Shown: positions 1 to 10,087 of the stretch, in pieces
Layout: every line of letters starts with the position of its first letter
Numbering within the stretch: the first letter of the stretch is position 1
Origin: Neolecta irregularis DAH-3
Taxonomy: Eukaryota > Ascomycota > Neolectomycetes > Neolectales > Neolectaceae
NCBI GenBank assembly: GCA_001929475.1
Contig: LXFE01001296.1
Coordinates: 1-11,904 of the forward strand
DNA length: 11,904 nucleotides
Reading direction: 5' to 3'
The notes under the pieces: generated by a model
Database searches by the model: none
Told to the model about the DNA's origin: nothing
What the model saw: only the letters and a program-made list of their open reading frames with translations
Translations under genes and position numbers: made by a program

Positions 1-92
1 GCGTGTGAGCTTAGACTAAGATATGTGAGCGCAGCCTTTATATACATTTCTATCTAATGTCCCTTAAATCTTTGGACCTGCCGCGTTGGTAT

Positions 93-124
93 GGGTATAT
101 CCCGGGTAATATCCGGGTATACCC
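93..124. repeat. Imperfect inverted repeat with CGG-N7-CCG core
   Basis: Left arm GGGTATATCCCGG (93-105) pairs with right arm CCGGGTATACCC (113-124): 12 base pairs with one unpaired T, around the 7-base loop GTAATAT. The inner part reads CGG (103-105), 7 bases, CCG (113-115), the inverted-triplet form often bound by fungal Zn2Cys6 dimers. It lies about 870 bp before the transporter start, so a regulatory role is only inference. Confidence 0.5.
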
Positions 125-932
125 TTACAGCCGTAGTCGCCTTTCTAGACGGAGAGGTAGTGTTTAGTAGTTACAAAACCCACTTGATAGCAGTTGTTCT
201 TGATATTTTAGTTTGTGTTACTATTCTGAATGTCTTTGTCATATGGTGTCCACAATAAAAACTTTGGTGGACTAGTTATTTGCCATCATAACCTTTTAAA
301 TGCGTATAGTACTACTAACCCTAACCACGCATTAGGCTCCGCAAATAGATTTGGCAAAGATTGACAGGCATTTAGAACGGCGGGATCACGCTGGATAGGA
401 TTTTCCACGTGCCTCCTCCATCTTATTTACTTCCCTGAACCTCAAATCTCGCTATTCCTAAGGATACAACTTGAGACAGGCTTACTGCGCTTCTTTACAT
501 ATGGATAATTTTGTACAAATATGTACTACTAGTCTCGGATTGGGGCCCTTCTAGATAAACCTTTTACCCGGTAGACATTCTCCCCACGTAGCTGAGGCCT
601 GCATGGCAAGAAATAACGTTATCCAATCTCGCGAAGCCAATACAGTATCATAGCAGTCTGTCCGGAGAGTCTGCTTGCGATCAGATCTCTGAACATGATG
701 CCACTGAATTTGGTACCCCTTTGGCTTGTAAGGCCGAGTACGGGAAAGTTAACACCTTTAAAGCCCGATTGGACGGAAATATTTGAGTGAGAAATCGCTG
801 ACTTGGCTTTCCGACGAACCAGGAGATTAGCATCCAGTACTCAAGTGTCTAGCAAAGCTTTCACGCTAACTTTCCCTGGTGGGATTGGACCCGGAGTTTA
901 AATCGATATGTCCTTAGGGTCAACCTGAGAAG

Positions 933-939
933 TATAAAG
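933..939 (+). promoter_or_regulatory. TATA box of the ABC transporter
   Basis: TATAAAG lies about 52 bp upstream of the ATG at 991. The stretch between them is pyrimidine- and A-rich without another ATG, which fits a short fungal leader. Assigned by motif and spacing only. Confidence 0.45.
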
Positions 940-990
940 CATTCCTCATTTCTTCAAATACCCCACATTCTGTCGTAATAAGTCAACTAT

Positions 991-3900
991 ATGTTGCTGT
1001 CTGAAAACATTAGTAATGAAGACTCACGATCAAAGGAGCTGCAGCGCACAAGAAGTTCCACAGAAAGCACGGTACTGGATTTAGGTGACACAAGGCCTGA
1101 AGAAGGTGATGGTGTAAATGTTTCCGGCGCACAACGCGACTTCGATGAGCTTGTTCGCCAATTGACTAATAAATCAAAAATCTCCAACAAAAAGTCAAGA
1201 AAATCCCAGGTCGATTTGGAGAAAGCCAATGAAGACGAGCAATTTGACCTTCGCGAATGGCTACTCCAAGCGAAGAGTCAGGCGGAGCGTTCCGGTATCA
1301 AGGACAAGCATATCGGTATGTATAAATATTTCCACTGTGGTTCACTTCAGGTGTCGTTTGGGAAAACTTGACAATCCAAGGATTTGGTGGTCATACTTAT
1401 CATGTCAAAACATTCCCTGATGCCTTTATCGATTTCTTCAACATTTTTGGCACCGTTAAAGGCCTACTGGGTATCAAACAGGGAGCAGAGTTTGATATCT
1501 TGTCTAATTTTCATGGTGTTGCAAAACCAGGTAGTCGCTCATTTTATTACTGCGCCGACTAACCACACAACAGGTGAAATGATTCTTGTACTTGGTAGGC
1601 CCGGAAGCGGATGTGAGTCGGATGATTGCATTTGCCTTGACTAGTAGGTACCTCTTTCCTCCGTGTTGCAGCGAATGAGAGAGCTGGATACTCCCATGTT
1701 CTTGGTGATGTCAGCTATGGCGGGATCGATGCGGAAACCTTTGGGAAGCGGTATATGGGCGAGGCTGTGTACAACCAAGAGGGTACCGTAAAAGATGGGT
1801 CTTCCGTTGATTTTTCAGATGACATCCACTACCCGACTTTAACTGTCGAACAGACTCTCAGTTTTGCGTGAGCATGAGTCCTTGAAAGGTTTTGACGGCA
1901 AGACTCGATTGTAAAATCCCGCACAAACGTCCTAATGGCATGTCTAAGAGCGAGATCAAGCATATGGTCATTGATACACTGCTCAAAATGTTCAATATTT
2001 CCCATACGAAGAATACCATGGTTGGTAATGCACAAGTTCGAGGTGTATCGGGTGGAGAGCGAAAGCGAGTCAGTATCGCCGAAATGATGGTCTGCCAAGC
2101 AACGATCTGTTCTTGGGACAATACTACCCGTGGACTGGGTATGCATCGCTTTTAGTTTTGCTATTTTTACATAATAGATGCTTCCACTGCTCTCGATTAC
2201 GCCAAATCGTTGCGAATTTTGACCGATATACATCGACACACCACCTTTGTATCTCTTTATCAAGCTTCGGAGAAGATTTACAAACTTTTTGACAAGGTTC
2301 TCGTGATTGACCACGGAAAACAAGTCTACTACGGCCCAGCAAATGAGGCAAGAGCTTACTTTGAGGGCCTTGGATTTGCACCCAAACCTCGACAAACTAC
2401 CCCAGATTACCTTACCGGTTGCACCGACCCTTACGAACGGGATATCGCCGAGGGAATGTATCCTAATATGGTCCCCCAAACACCTAGCCAACTCGAGGCC
2501 GCCTTCTTGCGCTCTCCGTTTAGGGAAAGACTTTCTACGGAAATTGCAGAATATAAGCAGACTCTTCAGACCGATACAGCCAAGACGGAGCAATTTGTAC
2601 AGGTACAATGCAGCCTCGATTTGAAATATTGAGTTCTAGGCCATACAAGATGCCAAACATAGGAATGTCCGAAAGAAATCACCATTTACCATTACTTTAT
2701 CAAGCCAAATAGTTGCGATCGCAAAACGACAATTCTCTCTCAAACTTCAGGATCGATTCCATCTCATCACTAGTTTTCTCACCTCTTTCATCGTGGCAAT
2801 TATTATCGCCACCTTATTTGTGAATTTGCCGCAAACCTCTTCCGGCATATTTACCCGCGGTGGAGTTATTTTTATCACGCTACTTTTCAACTGTTTCCAA
2901 GCGTTCAGCGAACTTCCAGGCGTTATCGGGGTACCGATGCTTCGAGTTACGAGATTCTAATTGTAATAGGGTCGATTACTGGTTAATAAACACAAATCGT
3001 TTGCCTTCAACCGCCCAGCAGCATTATGGATTGCTCAAATATTTGTCGATTTGCCCTTCGCCGCCTTCCAGATTTTGTGTTTTACTATCATCGTCTACTT
3101 ATCTAGTCATCTCGATCGCAGTGCCGGCGCTTTCCTCACGTTCTACATTTTGCTCGTTGTTTGCTATCTTTGTATGACTACCCTCTTTCGAATCATGGGT
3201 TGTGCGTGTCCTAACTTTGATTATGCCATGAAAATCGCCGCCTGCATTTTGACCTTATTGGTCGTCACATCTGGTTATATGATTCCATACCCAGACATGA
3301 AGCCATGGATCAAGTGGTTTTATTGGTAGCTTTCATCGCAAAAGGAATTCTAATCTTAAGGTGCAATCCCATACAATACGCTTTTGGAGGGGCGATGGTG
3401 AACGAATTCAAGCGTGTGAATTTCACCTGTACAAGTGATGCTCTTGTTCCAAATGGTAATGGATATAATGATTTGGGTCATCAAGTCTGCACGATTGCTG
3501 GTTCTGTCACTGGGTCTGATCTTATCATTGGCAAGGATTATGTTAAGATCGCCTTTGATCATGTTACTAAGGATTTGTGGCGAAATTTCGGGATTCTTCT
3601 GGCCTTTTTCATAGGTTGTCTTATGGTCAATGCCTTTCTTGGAGAGCTCGCAGCTTTTGGGGTTGGTGGAAAAACAGTTACATTTTACCAGAAAGAGAAT
3701 CAAGAGCGGCAACGACTGAATCAGGCGCTCAACGAAAAGAAAGCTCAAAGAGTCAAGGGTAAGGAAAATGAATCTCAGCTCATTATCACGTCGAAGAAAA
3801 CTCTCACATGGGAAAACCTGAAATACGATGTTCCGGTCGCTGGTGGTCAGAAACGATTGCTTGATGATATCTTTGGCTACGTCAAGCCTGGGCAACTCAC

Positions 3901-5904
3901 TGCTTTGATGGGTGCTTCTGGAGCGGGTAAAACCACGTAATCCCCCAATGTGGTGCTTCTCACTTACACACGAGTCTTCTTGATGTACTTGCAAATCGGA
4001 AGAATATCGGCGTGATTTCCGGTGATGTTTTGATTAATAACCAACCACGGGATACTGCATTTCAACGGGGAACTGCTTATGCTGAGCAACTCGACGTGCA
4101 CGAAGGAACCCAGACTGTTCGCGAAGCGTTAAGATTTTCGGCATATCTACGCCAGCCATACGACGTTTCTATTGAAGAAAAGGATTCTTATGTAGAAGAG
4201 GTTATTGCTCTTCTAGAGATGGAGAGCATTGCTGATGCAATCATTGGCGACTATGTCACTGGTTTGTCTGTCGAAGAACGGAAACGAGTTACTATCGGTG
4301 TTGAACTTGCCTCGAAACCAAAGCTCTTGCTTTTCCTAGATGAACCAACCTCGGGTCTTGATTCTCAATCTGCCTTCAACATTGTTCGCTTCCTTAAAAA
4401 ACTCGCTATTTCTGGACAAGCTATCCTCTGCACCATCCATCAACCCAACGCAAGTCTCTTTGAAAGTTTTGATCGCTTGTTGTTGCTTCAGCGGGGTGGG
4501 CAAACCGTTTATTTCGGTGACATTGGTAGTGATGCAAGCGTTATGCTGGGGTATTTTGCAAAACATGGAGCTAATTGTCCCCCAGACGCTAATCCTGCTG
4601 AGTACATGGTAAGTCTTCCCTTTTGTCACTTTCCAATGATGTAGCTCGATGCGATTGGCGCCGGGTCTATTCCTGCGGTTGGTAATCGAGATTGGGGTGA
4701 GCTCTGGAATGAATCCGTGGAACTCCAGGCTATCAAGGATGAAATCACACGAATTCGCAATGAGCAATCGCAAAATGAACAACTTGAGACTGATACCCGA
4801 GAATATGCTACTCCCCTACTTTATCAACTTAAGATTGTCTTTTCAAGGGCTAATCTCACATTTTGGCGATCGAAAGATTATGGATTCACTCGGTCGTAAC
4901 TCCATTCTGGACGAGGTTAATTTTCTAGAGTCTTTATGCATTTCATTGTCGCCTTTCTAACTGGAGTAAATTACTGGAACATCGGGAACTCAAAGGCTGA
5001 TGTTCAATACCGGGTCTTCACCATCTTTCAGGCTACCATTCTTCCTGCTCTCATCCTTGCCCAAATTGAACCAAGGTGGGATCTATCTCGAATCATCTTT
5101 CAAAGAGAAAGTTCCTCGAAGATGTACTCTCAGTTTGCTGTAAGTACAAGTTTGACCATTTCTCATTGATTCAAGTTTGCGCTGAGTATGGTTCTCGCAG
5201 AAATCCCTTATTCGATTTTATGCGCTGTCGTCTATTTCGTTGCATTCTACTATCCCGCGGGATTCAATCATGCAAGTTCACGAGCAGGGTTTCAATTCGC
5301 CATGATTTTAATCGATGAAGTATTTCTCTCCGAATTTCACATCTAACTTCTTGTAGTTCTTTTCTGTGACTCTTGGTCAAATGATTGCAGCACTTACACC
5401 AAACGCATTGATCTCTTCTTTGTTTAATCCATTCTTAATCACAGTGTTCTCGCTGTTCTGCGGGGTCCTTGTCCCAAAACCACAAATGCCAAAATTCTGG
5501 AGGTCCTGGATGTACAATACCTTTTCTAAGAGCGTTTATAACTCTACAGGTACCAATTGGATCCTTATACTCGATTGGTCGGTGGAATGGTTGTCACTGA
5601 GCTACACAACTCGCCAGTGGTGTGCAAAAATAAAGAACTTAATTTCTTTACTCCTCTCTCTGGTCAAACATGCTACCAGTATGCTTCAAATTTTCTGCAG
5701 AATGCAACTGGGTACCTCGCTAATCCGAACGACATCGACAAGTGTGGTTATTGCACATATAGCAAGGGTGATAACTTCTATGAACCGTTTGGGTTTTCTT
5801 TCTCGCATCGTTATCGCGATCTTGGGATTTTCATCATGTTTATCGGATCTAATTTGATCATCATGTTTGCAGCGAGTAGATGGCTGAGTTACGCTCGAAG
5901 GTAA
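991..5904 (+). CDS. PDR-type ABC transporter (ABCG, Snq2-like), 16 exons
   Basis: Plasma-membrane drug-efflux pump of the fungal pleiotropic drug resistance family, driven by ATP hydrolysis. Exons: 991-1315, 1351-1530, 1574-1612, 1648-1782, 1819-1867, 1903-2138, 2178-2602, 2640-2930, 2970-3325, 3361-3936, 3975-4608, 4645-4895, 4929-5139, 5176-5319, 5357-5511, 5550-5904. Together they encode about 1,453 aa, normal for the family. Order is NBD1-TMD1-NBD2-TMD2. NBD1 has Walker A GRPGSGCTS (176-184, Cys in place of Lys), signature VSGGERKR (291-298) and WDN (314-316). NBD2 has GASGAGKTT (863-871), a divergent signature GLSVEERKR (967-975) and [11 protein letters not shown] (990-1000). This asymmetry, with one degenerate ATP site, is typical of the family. 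Membrane-domain motifs such as FTRGGVIF and [13 protein letters not shown] are present. All 15 introns are GT..AG and 33-43 bp. The junction at 4892/4895 is ambiguous by one Ser. TAA at 5902-5904 follows a usual C-terminal membrane end. Substrate unknown. Confidence 0.93.
1783..1818 (+). other. Stop-free 36-bp intron in NBD1 of the ABC transporter
   Basis: The stretch begins GTACCG, ends TTTTTCAG, is a multiple of three and contains no stop in the reading frame, so it can be mistaken for coding sequence. Removing it joins YNQE to [10 protein letters not shown], the standard Q-loop region of fungal PDR proteins. Keeping it inserts 12 residues there. Length and ends match the other introns of this gene. 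Confidence 0.8.
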
Positions 5905-6339
5905 AAGAGATATGTAAACCCTCCTCCTTTTGTATCGTTTTCTTTCTTTTTTTCTCATTAGTAACGACGTCGCAAGTAGATTTACTGTAATTCAGTAATA
6001 TATTTAAATTATCTCTTGAAATTTAAGAAATTGCCGTCCACAGGAGATCAAATAATATACTGAACAGCGTAAAATCTAAATTATAGTCCCAACTGTCTCA
6101 TCCGATGTCACATTTTCGCTTCAGAGTACAGAAGTTACAATGAAGAAACTGCAATCCTACTGCAATTTCGGTCTTCAAGAATATCGCACAGAATGAGGCA
6201 AATAAGATAGCTTCAAAGAATCCGCAGTAAACTACGGCAGCGTACTCTAAGCATATGCAAATACAAATAACTGAGCTAAACGCACGCAATGCACTCCAAA
6301 TTTCTTCCCATAGTAAAATATCAATGCAAGTGAAGCAGA
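5905..6339. other. Intergenic region between convergent genes
   Basis: A 435-bp spacer holding the 3' ends of the transporter (+) and the RRM gene (-). It has a pyrimidine tract (about 5929-5957), a perfect 6-bp inverted repeat TTACTG/CAGTAA (5982-5998, 5-base loop) and an AT-rich block (about 5981-6085) with TATATTTAAATTAT. These suit polyadenylation signals for one or both genes. An open minus-strand frame crossing into the RRM gene's last exon looks spurious. Confidence 0.45.
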
Positions 6340-8093
6340 TCAGTGTTTCTTTCCTGGCATTGCAGACAAAGCAGTGACACTTGATAAAGACGAAGACTTC
6401 TTTTTGATCCATCCACTTCGTTTTTGTGCCTTGAGAGATGCCGTCTTCGGGGACGTTTTTGTGTTGGTCTGGCCCTCATAGCTATTGGTATCTAGAGCTT
6501 TCATAACATCACTACTGGAAATTTCATTTCCCAATTCCGAAATTATTTTAGGAGATGTCGACTAAGAACTCAGAGACTGACTTAAAATAAGGCACATACA
6601 GAATAGATCTCAAAGGCCTTCTCGGGGGCAAGTGAAGATCTAATAGAGACTTCGATTGCGGGGGAGCCAGGCATCTTAACAATGACTCCGTCAAGCCTTT
6701 CAGCTAACCGCGACATCACTTCCTCTTTGGTCTTTTGCATCCGAAGTTCCAATTCGGTGTCGCAAACTTTCGAGTGTGTGGTCATCACAATATTCTCATC
6801 AAGTTTCTCTTCGGATAATTTCTTTTCTTGGCATTCTGTGGCGAAGAACTCTTTGAGACGTTGTTCACGCTTCTCTTTGGATTCAGCGTAACTGACGAAA
6901 AGTCTTTTCTTGCCCACAATTTGGGAGTCCAATGCTTCTTTCGCCGCGAGCGCATCTTCAGACCTGGAGAACATGACAAAACCAAATCCGCGAGAGATTC
7001 CCGTCCCGCTAACTGTTGCGAGATAACAGGAGACTATTTGCCCGTATTTCGAGAAGAAGTTCTTCAACTGCTCCTGGTTCTCAACGACTTCATCGTCGAG
7101 GTTCTTAACATATAAATTGCAAGGATTAATGGGGGTCTTTGTCTCTGGGACAGTCGGGAACACGGGAGAAACTTCCGAAGCATTTTGGGACGTTGACGAG
7201 TCGATGTCTGAGGTCGTCAGTTGAGGCGGAGATGTTGCAACATCGGATCGGGTGGCAGAATGAGACAATCCTCCAGTAGCATTGGGAGTGACATACATGA
7301 GCGGAAGGGCGACTTTGTAACCAACTTCGAGCATACAACCCTTGAAAACATGCCCATTTAAAGTTTCAAGAGCCTAATATTCATAAAATGAGCTCGAAAG
7401 GTAAACCGTACCTTTTGTGCGGCATAATGTGTAGCCATGAGACCTTCGCCAAAACGCCGGCCTTTGGCATCCCTAAACAAAAGTAAAATTCCGGAATAAG
7501 AGATATACCCGTATGCAAATATGAATGATTGTTCAACTCGGCCAAAGTTTTCGAGCAAACTGTACAAGTCCCGGGGCGCCATATCAGCAGGGAGATTCGC
7601 AACAGTAATAACTCTGCTGATAGAGATGTTGGCATCGATAGTAATAGGTTGTTGTAACGGAGAATTCTGTTCTCGTTGCTGGGTTTGGAGTTTTCTAGGA
7701 CGAATGTTGCTGTATGTTGGCAGAATGTCCGTCAAATGAACATGACATACAGCTTTCGCCCTTCAAACTCGCTCTGATCTGCTTGCAAGGCCAAGTTGGC
7801 GCTCTGCTCGCTTCTGAACCTGACAAATGCCCAATTTGTTTCTTTTCGACGGGTGACATTGAGTACTTCGCCTTTGAACAGTAAACATGCATGTATTTCA
7901 CAAAGAACATACCGCACTTTGAAAAGACCGTCGCAATGTCCTGATCGCTCAAGGTATATGGGAGGTTTCCGACGTACACCGTCGTGGCATCAATGGCCGA
8001 GATGCAGCCGTTTACCGGCGAAAGAGGAACAGCAGTCTGCTGATGGAGTGTATGCGGACCCAGAAGGGCGGATGGAGGGGCGGCGGTGAACAT
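6340..8093 (-). CDS. Three-RRM RNA-binding protein, Crp79/PABP-like
   Basis: Probable mRNA-binding protein. Exons on the minus strand: 8093-7913, 7871-7751, 7709-7509, 7472-7412, 7373-6600, 6561-6340, giving 519 aa in one frame; the five introns are 41, 41, 36, 38 and 38 bp. RRM1 spans about residues 37-107 (VYVGNLPY and NWAFVRFR as RNP2 and RNP1). RRM2 spans about 132-210 (VITVANLP, then a poor RNP1 around GEGLMATHY). RRM3 spans about 273-352 (NLYVKNLDD and RGFGFVMF) and is the most PABP-like, including the following KKRLFVSYAE. A charged, probably helical stretch follows, then a Ser/Lys-rich tail ending GKKH. I see no clear C-terminal MLLE domain. The arrangement recalls Schizosaccharomyces Crp79/Mug28 and similar ascomycete proteins, but orthology is not shown, so no symbol is given. 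The start is the ATG at 8093, about 90 bp after a TATA box. Confidence 0.87.
7473..7508 (-). other. Stop-free 36-bp intron in RRM2
   Basis: On the minus strand this reads GTATAT...TTTGTTTAG, with TTTTAC as a plausible branch site. It is in frame and has no stop. Splicing joins FIFAYG to DAKGRRFGEG, giving a normal-length loop before the third strand of the RRM. Retention adds 12 mostly hydrophobic residues (YISYSGILLLFR) at that loop. Size and ends match the neighbouring introns. Confidence 0.75.
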
Positions 8094-8183
8094 GATAGAC
8101 AATAGACTAGATGATAACGTGATAGAAGAGATTAAACGACTAGGGACGCGGAGGCGGGAGGAAATCCAGAGCGGGCAGTGTAA

Positions 8184-8189
8184 TTTATA
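8184..8189 (-). promoter_or_regulatory. TATA box of the RRM gene
   Basis: The minus strand reads GGTATAAATTAC here, about 90 bp upstream of the ATG at 8093 and inside the 187-bp gap behind the ATP12-like gene. A pyrimidine-rich leader follows. Motif and distance only. Confidence 0.4.
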
Positions 8190-8280
8190 CCAACGACTGT
8201 CCAGACTGTAAAGCTGTTGCGGCGGAGATAAGAGGTGAATTGCATCATGGCTGTTTGCTGGATATATGCACTCCGCCCAG

Positions 8281-9091
8281 TCAGCTCACCACGGCGCTGA
8301 CACTGCCAACCTGCCGCTTCAGGTCTTCGTGGTCAACATCGTGGCCGTCTTCAACCTCGCCCCATCGTTGGCTCTGTAATGCCACTTCGAGCCTCGCCAG
8401 GTAGACACACTGCTCAGCCGAGATACGACCCTCGATCAACGCAGCGCCCAGTATCAAACTCTTCATCGCAATGACGCCGCGCTCCAACCCAGCCAACTGC
8501 CAGTTATCCAAACTGCAGACCCACTCGTAGACGTAGCTAGGCTTCTCGACGAAAGGCGCACCAAACCCAGTGGAAAAGCCCAGCTTTGTCTGCCACAAGT
8601 CCTCTGCCCATTCTTTTAGCCGTGGGAATTCGGCTTCCTGAATGGCTCGGAGTTTCCCATCGCACTGATCGGCTTCAGAGAGATAAAGGACGGTATCGCC
8701 TTTGAGGTATAGTAGTACTGTTTTCCGAGCCTCCTGTGGCTCCATATAAATTGCTCTCGAGACAATGCTGGTAATGGGAAGTTCGTAGTGCTTAACTTTT
8801 GAGTTCCTCAAACTATCCCATTCATGTGCAATAGCATAGGCCAGGTCCTTTTTATCGCTCGGTATCGTTAGGTCTTGCTTTGTAAGAGTTTTAATTGGAC
8901 ATGCGTCTAGTAAGACTTTGTAACCCTCTACCGGACGTGAGCTGTAGAAACACCGCTCAAATACCTAAAGAAGAGGATACATTTACGGTTTTCCAAAATC
9001 TCTGGAGAGTGGATTCATGAGACGCTCTCCGTGCTACTTTGCTAGCTCGGGTTTGCGATGGCAACTTGAGAAAGGCTCTTTGAAATATCAT
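8281..9091 (-). CDS. ATP12-like mitochondrial F1-ATPase assembly chaperone
   Basis: Matrix chaperone that binds the F1 alpha subunit during ATP synthase assembly (known role of the family). Exons 9091-8965 and 8927-8281 give 257 aa. The N-terminus MIFQRAFLKLPSQTR is Arg/Lys/Ser-rich without acidic residues, a typical matrix-targeting sequence. Residues 31-38 are RFWKTVNV, the usual start of the ATP12 domain; the 37-bp intron (8928-8964) then joins VNVSSSL to EGYKVLLD, restoring the family spacing. Further conserved blocks are AIAHEWDSL, ELPITSIVSRAI, LDNWQLAGLE (182-191) and RWGEVEDGHD (230-239). Without splicing the first exon runs into TGA and the second lacks an ATG at the right place. Length is slightly short of many homologues but the core is complete. 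The gene is read in the same direction as the RRM gene, 187 bp away, with its own upstream E-box. Identification is firm; the exact start rests on the good presequence. Confidence 0.9.
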
Positions 9092-9130
9092 TCACAAAAT
9101 GAGTGAGCTCTGATCGAAAAATTGGACCTC

Positions 9131-9138
9131 ATCACGTG
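9131..9138 (-). promoter_or_regulatory. CDEI-type E-box upstream of ATP12-like gene
   Basis: ATCACGTG matches RTCACRTG, the site of Cbf1-like bHLH factors, which regulate respiratory and other genes in several yeasts. It lies 39 bp before the ATG at 9091. Motif match only; a 6-base palindrome core can occur by chance. Confidence 0.35.
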
Positions 9139-9780
9139 CATATCAGTATCCACCTCACTGCTACTTAAAAACGATGCCTTTGGTCGAACGGTAGTGGCTC
9201 TAAAAATATAAGTTTGGCACCTGCCAACTCTAAATGTTGAGGAGCTCGAGCAATTAGCCAGCTCAACTGGGCTCCACCCCCCCAGTTATATGATACAGAA
9301 ATCGGTCAAGTCAACATGGAAGAAATTGAACAGATACTCGAGAAATGCGCCAGCAACTGGCCTCAAAGGATTACTGCAATGATTCGGCACTATATAACGA
9401 TGAGGGCGCAACTGTTCTGTTAAAGTCGCACATAACAGACTTTGTAGCAATGACTCCACGTTCACAGTTTGGTACGGATCGAACAGCTACAAAATCGCAA
9501 TTCCTTATCTCTACATTTAAAACGAGGCTATTATGTAGTTGACGTGAGTATAATCCGAATTTCATTTTCATGAATTCTGGTAAATCTGCAAACGCACTCT
9601 AACAAACTGAAATCCAATAATTAGGAATTTCTTGGCACATTTTACAATTTTACATAACTGGGCAAGAGCGGCTAGTCAATTTGTAAAGCCTGGAATATAA
9701 CAAGGTTAGTTTCCGTCCTTCATTGCCTTCAACCGTTTGAATCTTGAGATTGCAAACATCTTGACTATACCTATGAATGG
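9139..9780. other. Gene-poor spacer between ATP12-like and secreted-protein genes
   Basis: About 640 bp with no recognisable gene. Open frames of about 65 codons at 9345-9542 (+) and 9371-9571 (-) overlap each other, show no family motif and lack flanking signals, so I do not call them. A possible 3' extension of the secreted-protein gene could end at 9650. A tRNA A-box-like string at 9181-9191 has no partner B box or acceptor stem. Confidence 0.4.
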
Positions 9781-10086
9781 TCAAAAGGGTTTACCTGGGA
9801 GAACACACAATTTGCAGTGACCCAAGGGAGGGTTTCCATCAAGGTCGCCTTCTGAACTAGAGAGCAGTCTAACCGTTTTACAGTCCTCCCTGGCAAGGCA
9901 AAGATTGGTGCAATGTTCAAGGGCTTTCTCGAAAGTTTCTGGAGGTGGAGACATGTCACCGAAATGAACCGTGTCCTTTGCGGAAGCATGAACGAAGAGA
10001 TATCCATCCGCGAACAACTTTGGCGATGCAATGACAGTTGTTGCAAAAGTGGCGAAGAGTACGGTGATAACAGCGGTGCTCTTCAT
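9781..10086 (-). CDS. Small secreted cysteine-containing protein, possibly PAN/apple-like
   Basis: 101 aa from the ATG at 10086 to TGA at 9781-9783. Residues 1-20 form a clear signal peptide: MKSTAV, a hydrophobic core and a likely cleavage after VIA. The mature part has five Cys at 59, 63, 69, 91 and 94; the pattern C-x3-C-x5-C followed by CKLC resembles fungal PAN/apple-like domains, but the match is weak and I assign no function. The odd Cys count and the abrupt end LPGKPF raise the chance that the last codons are intron: GTAAAC at 9794 could be a donor, and an acceptor giving 35 bp (9760-9794) would extend the protein to TAA at 9650 (133 aa, seven Cys). The only good branch sequence, TTTTGAC, lies too close to that donor, so I keep the unspliced end. 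A secreted or effector-like role is inference. The gene stands alone with long spacers on both sides. Confidence 0.6.
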   Translation of the reverse strand: MKSTAVITVLFATFATTVIASPKLFADGYLFVHASAKDTVHFGDMSPPPETFEKALEHCTNLCLAREDCKTVRLLSSSEGDLDGNPPLGHCKLCVLPGKPF

Positions 10087-10087
10087 C

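Larger units (their letters stand above)
1..990. other. Gene-free region upstream of the ABC transporter
   Basis: Nearly 1 kb with no substantial open frame on either strand and no protein motif I recognise. It holds a strong imperfect hairpin (93-124), a CACGTG E-box (406-411), a short telomere-like CTAACCCTAACC (315-326) and a TATA box (933-939). It is probably promoter and intergenic DNA. I see no tRNA with matching acceptor arms and no transposon ends. Confidence 0.5.

Noticed and set aside
315-326. Telomere-like CTAACCCTAACC
   Set aside because: Fewer than two units, in the middle of unique sequence; easily chance.
991-5904. ABC transporter as a frameshifted pseudogene
   Set aside because: Every apparent frame break coincides with a GT..AG stretch of 33-43 bp whose removal restores conserved PDR sequence, and the spliced length is an exact multiple of three.
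5902-5962. A further 3' intron extending the transporter C-terminus
   Set aside because: GTAAAAG to CATTAG would be 61 bp, outside the range seen, and adds an unrecognised 12-residue tail. The protein already ends at a normal place.
6098-6412. 104-codon minus-strand open frame
   Set aside because: Cys- and Phe-rich translation with no motif; overlaps the last exon of the RRM gene in another frame and lies partly in AT-rich intergenic DNA.
9181-9191. tRNA A-box match TGGTCGAACGG
   Set aside because: No B box at the right distance and no acceptor stem pairing with the preceding seven bases.
9438-9465. Similarity to part of the ATP12 gene (ERGVIA-x-KS in translation), suggesting a duplicated fragment
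   Set aside because: Only about 23 bases are alike and the flanks do not align; likely chance.
9345-9571. Overlapping open frames of about 65 codons on both strands
   Set aside because: No recognisable family, no conserved-looking motif, and neither frame has clear start context or introns supporting it.
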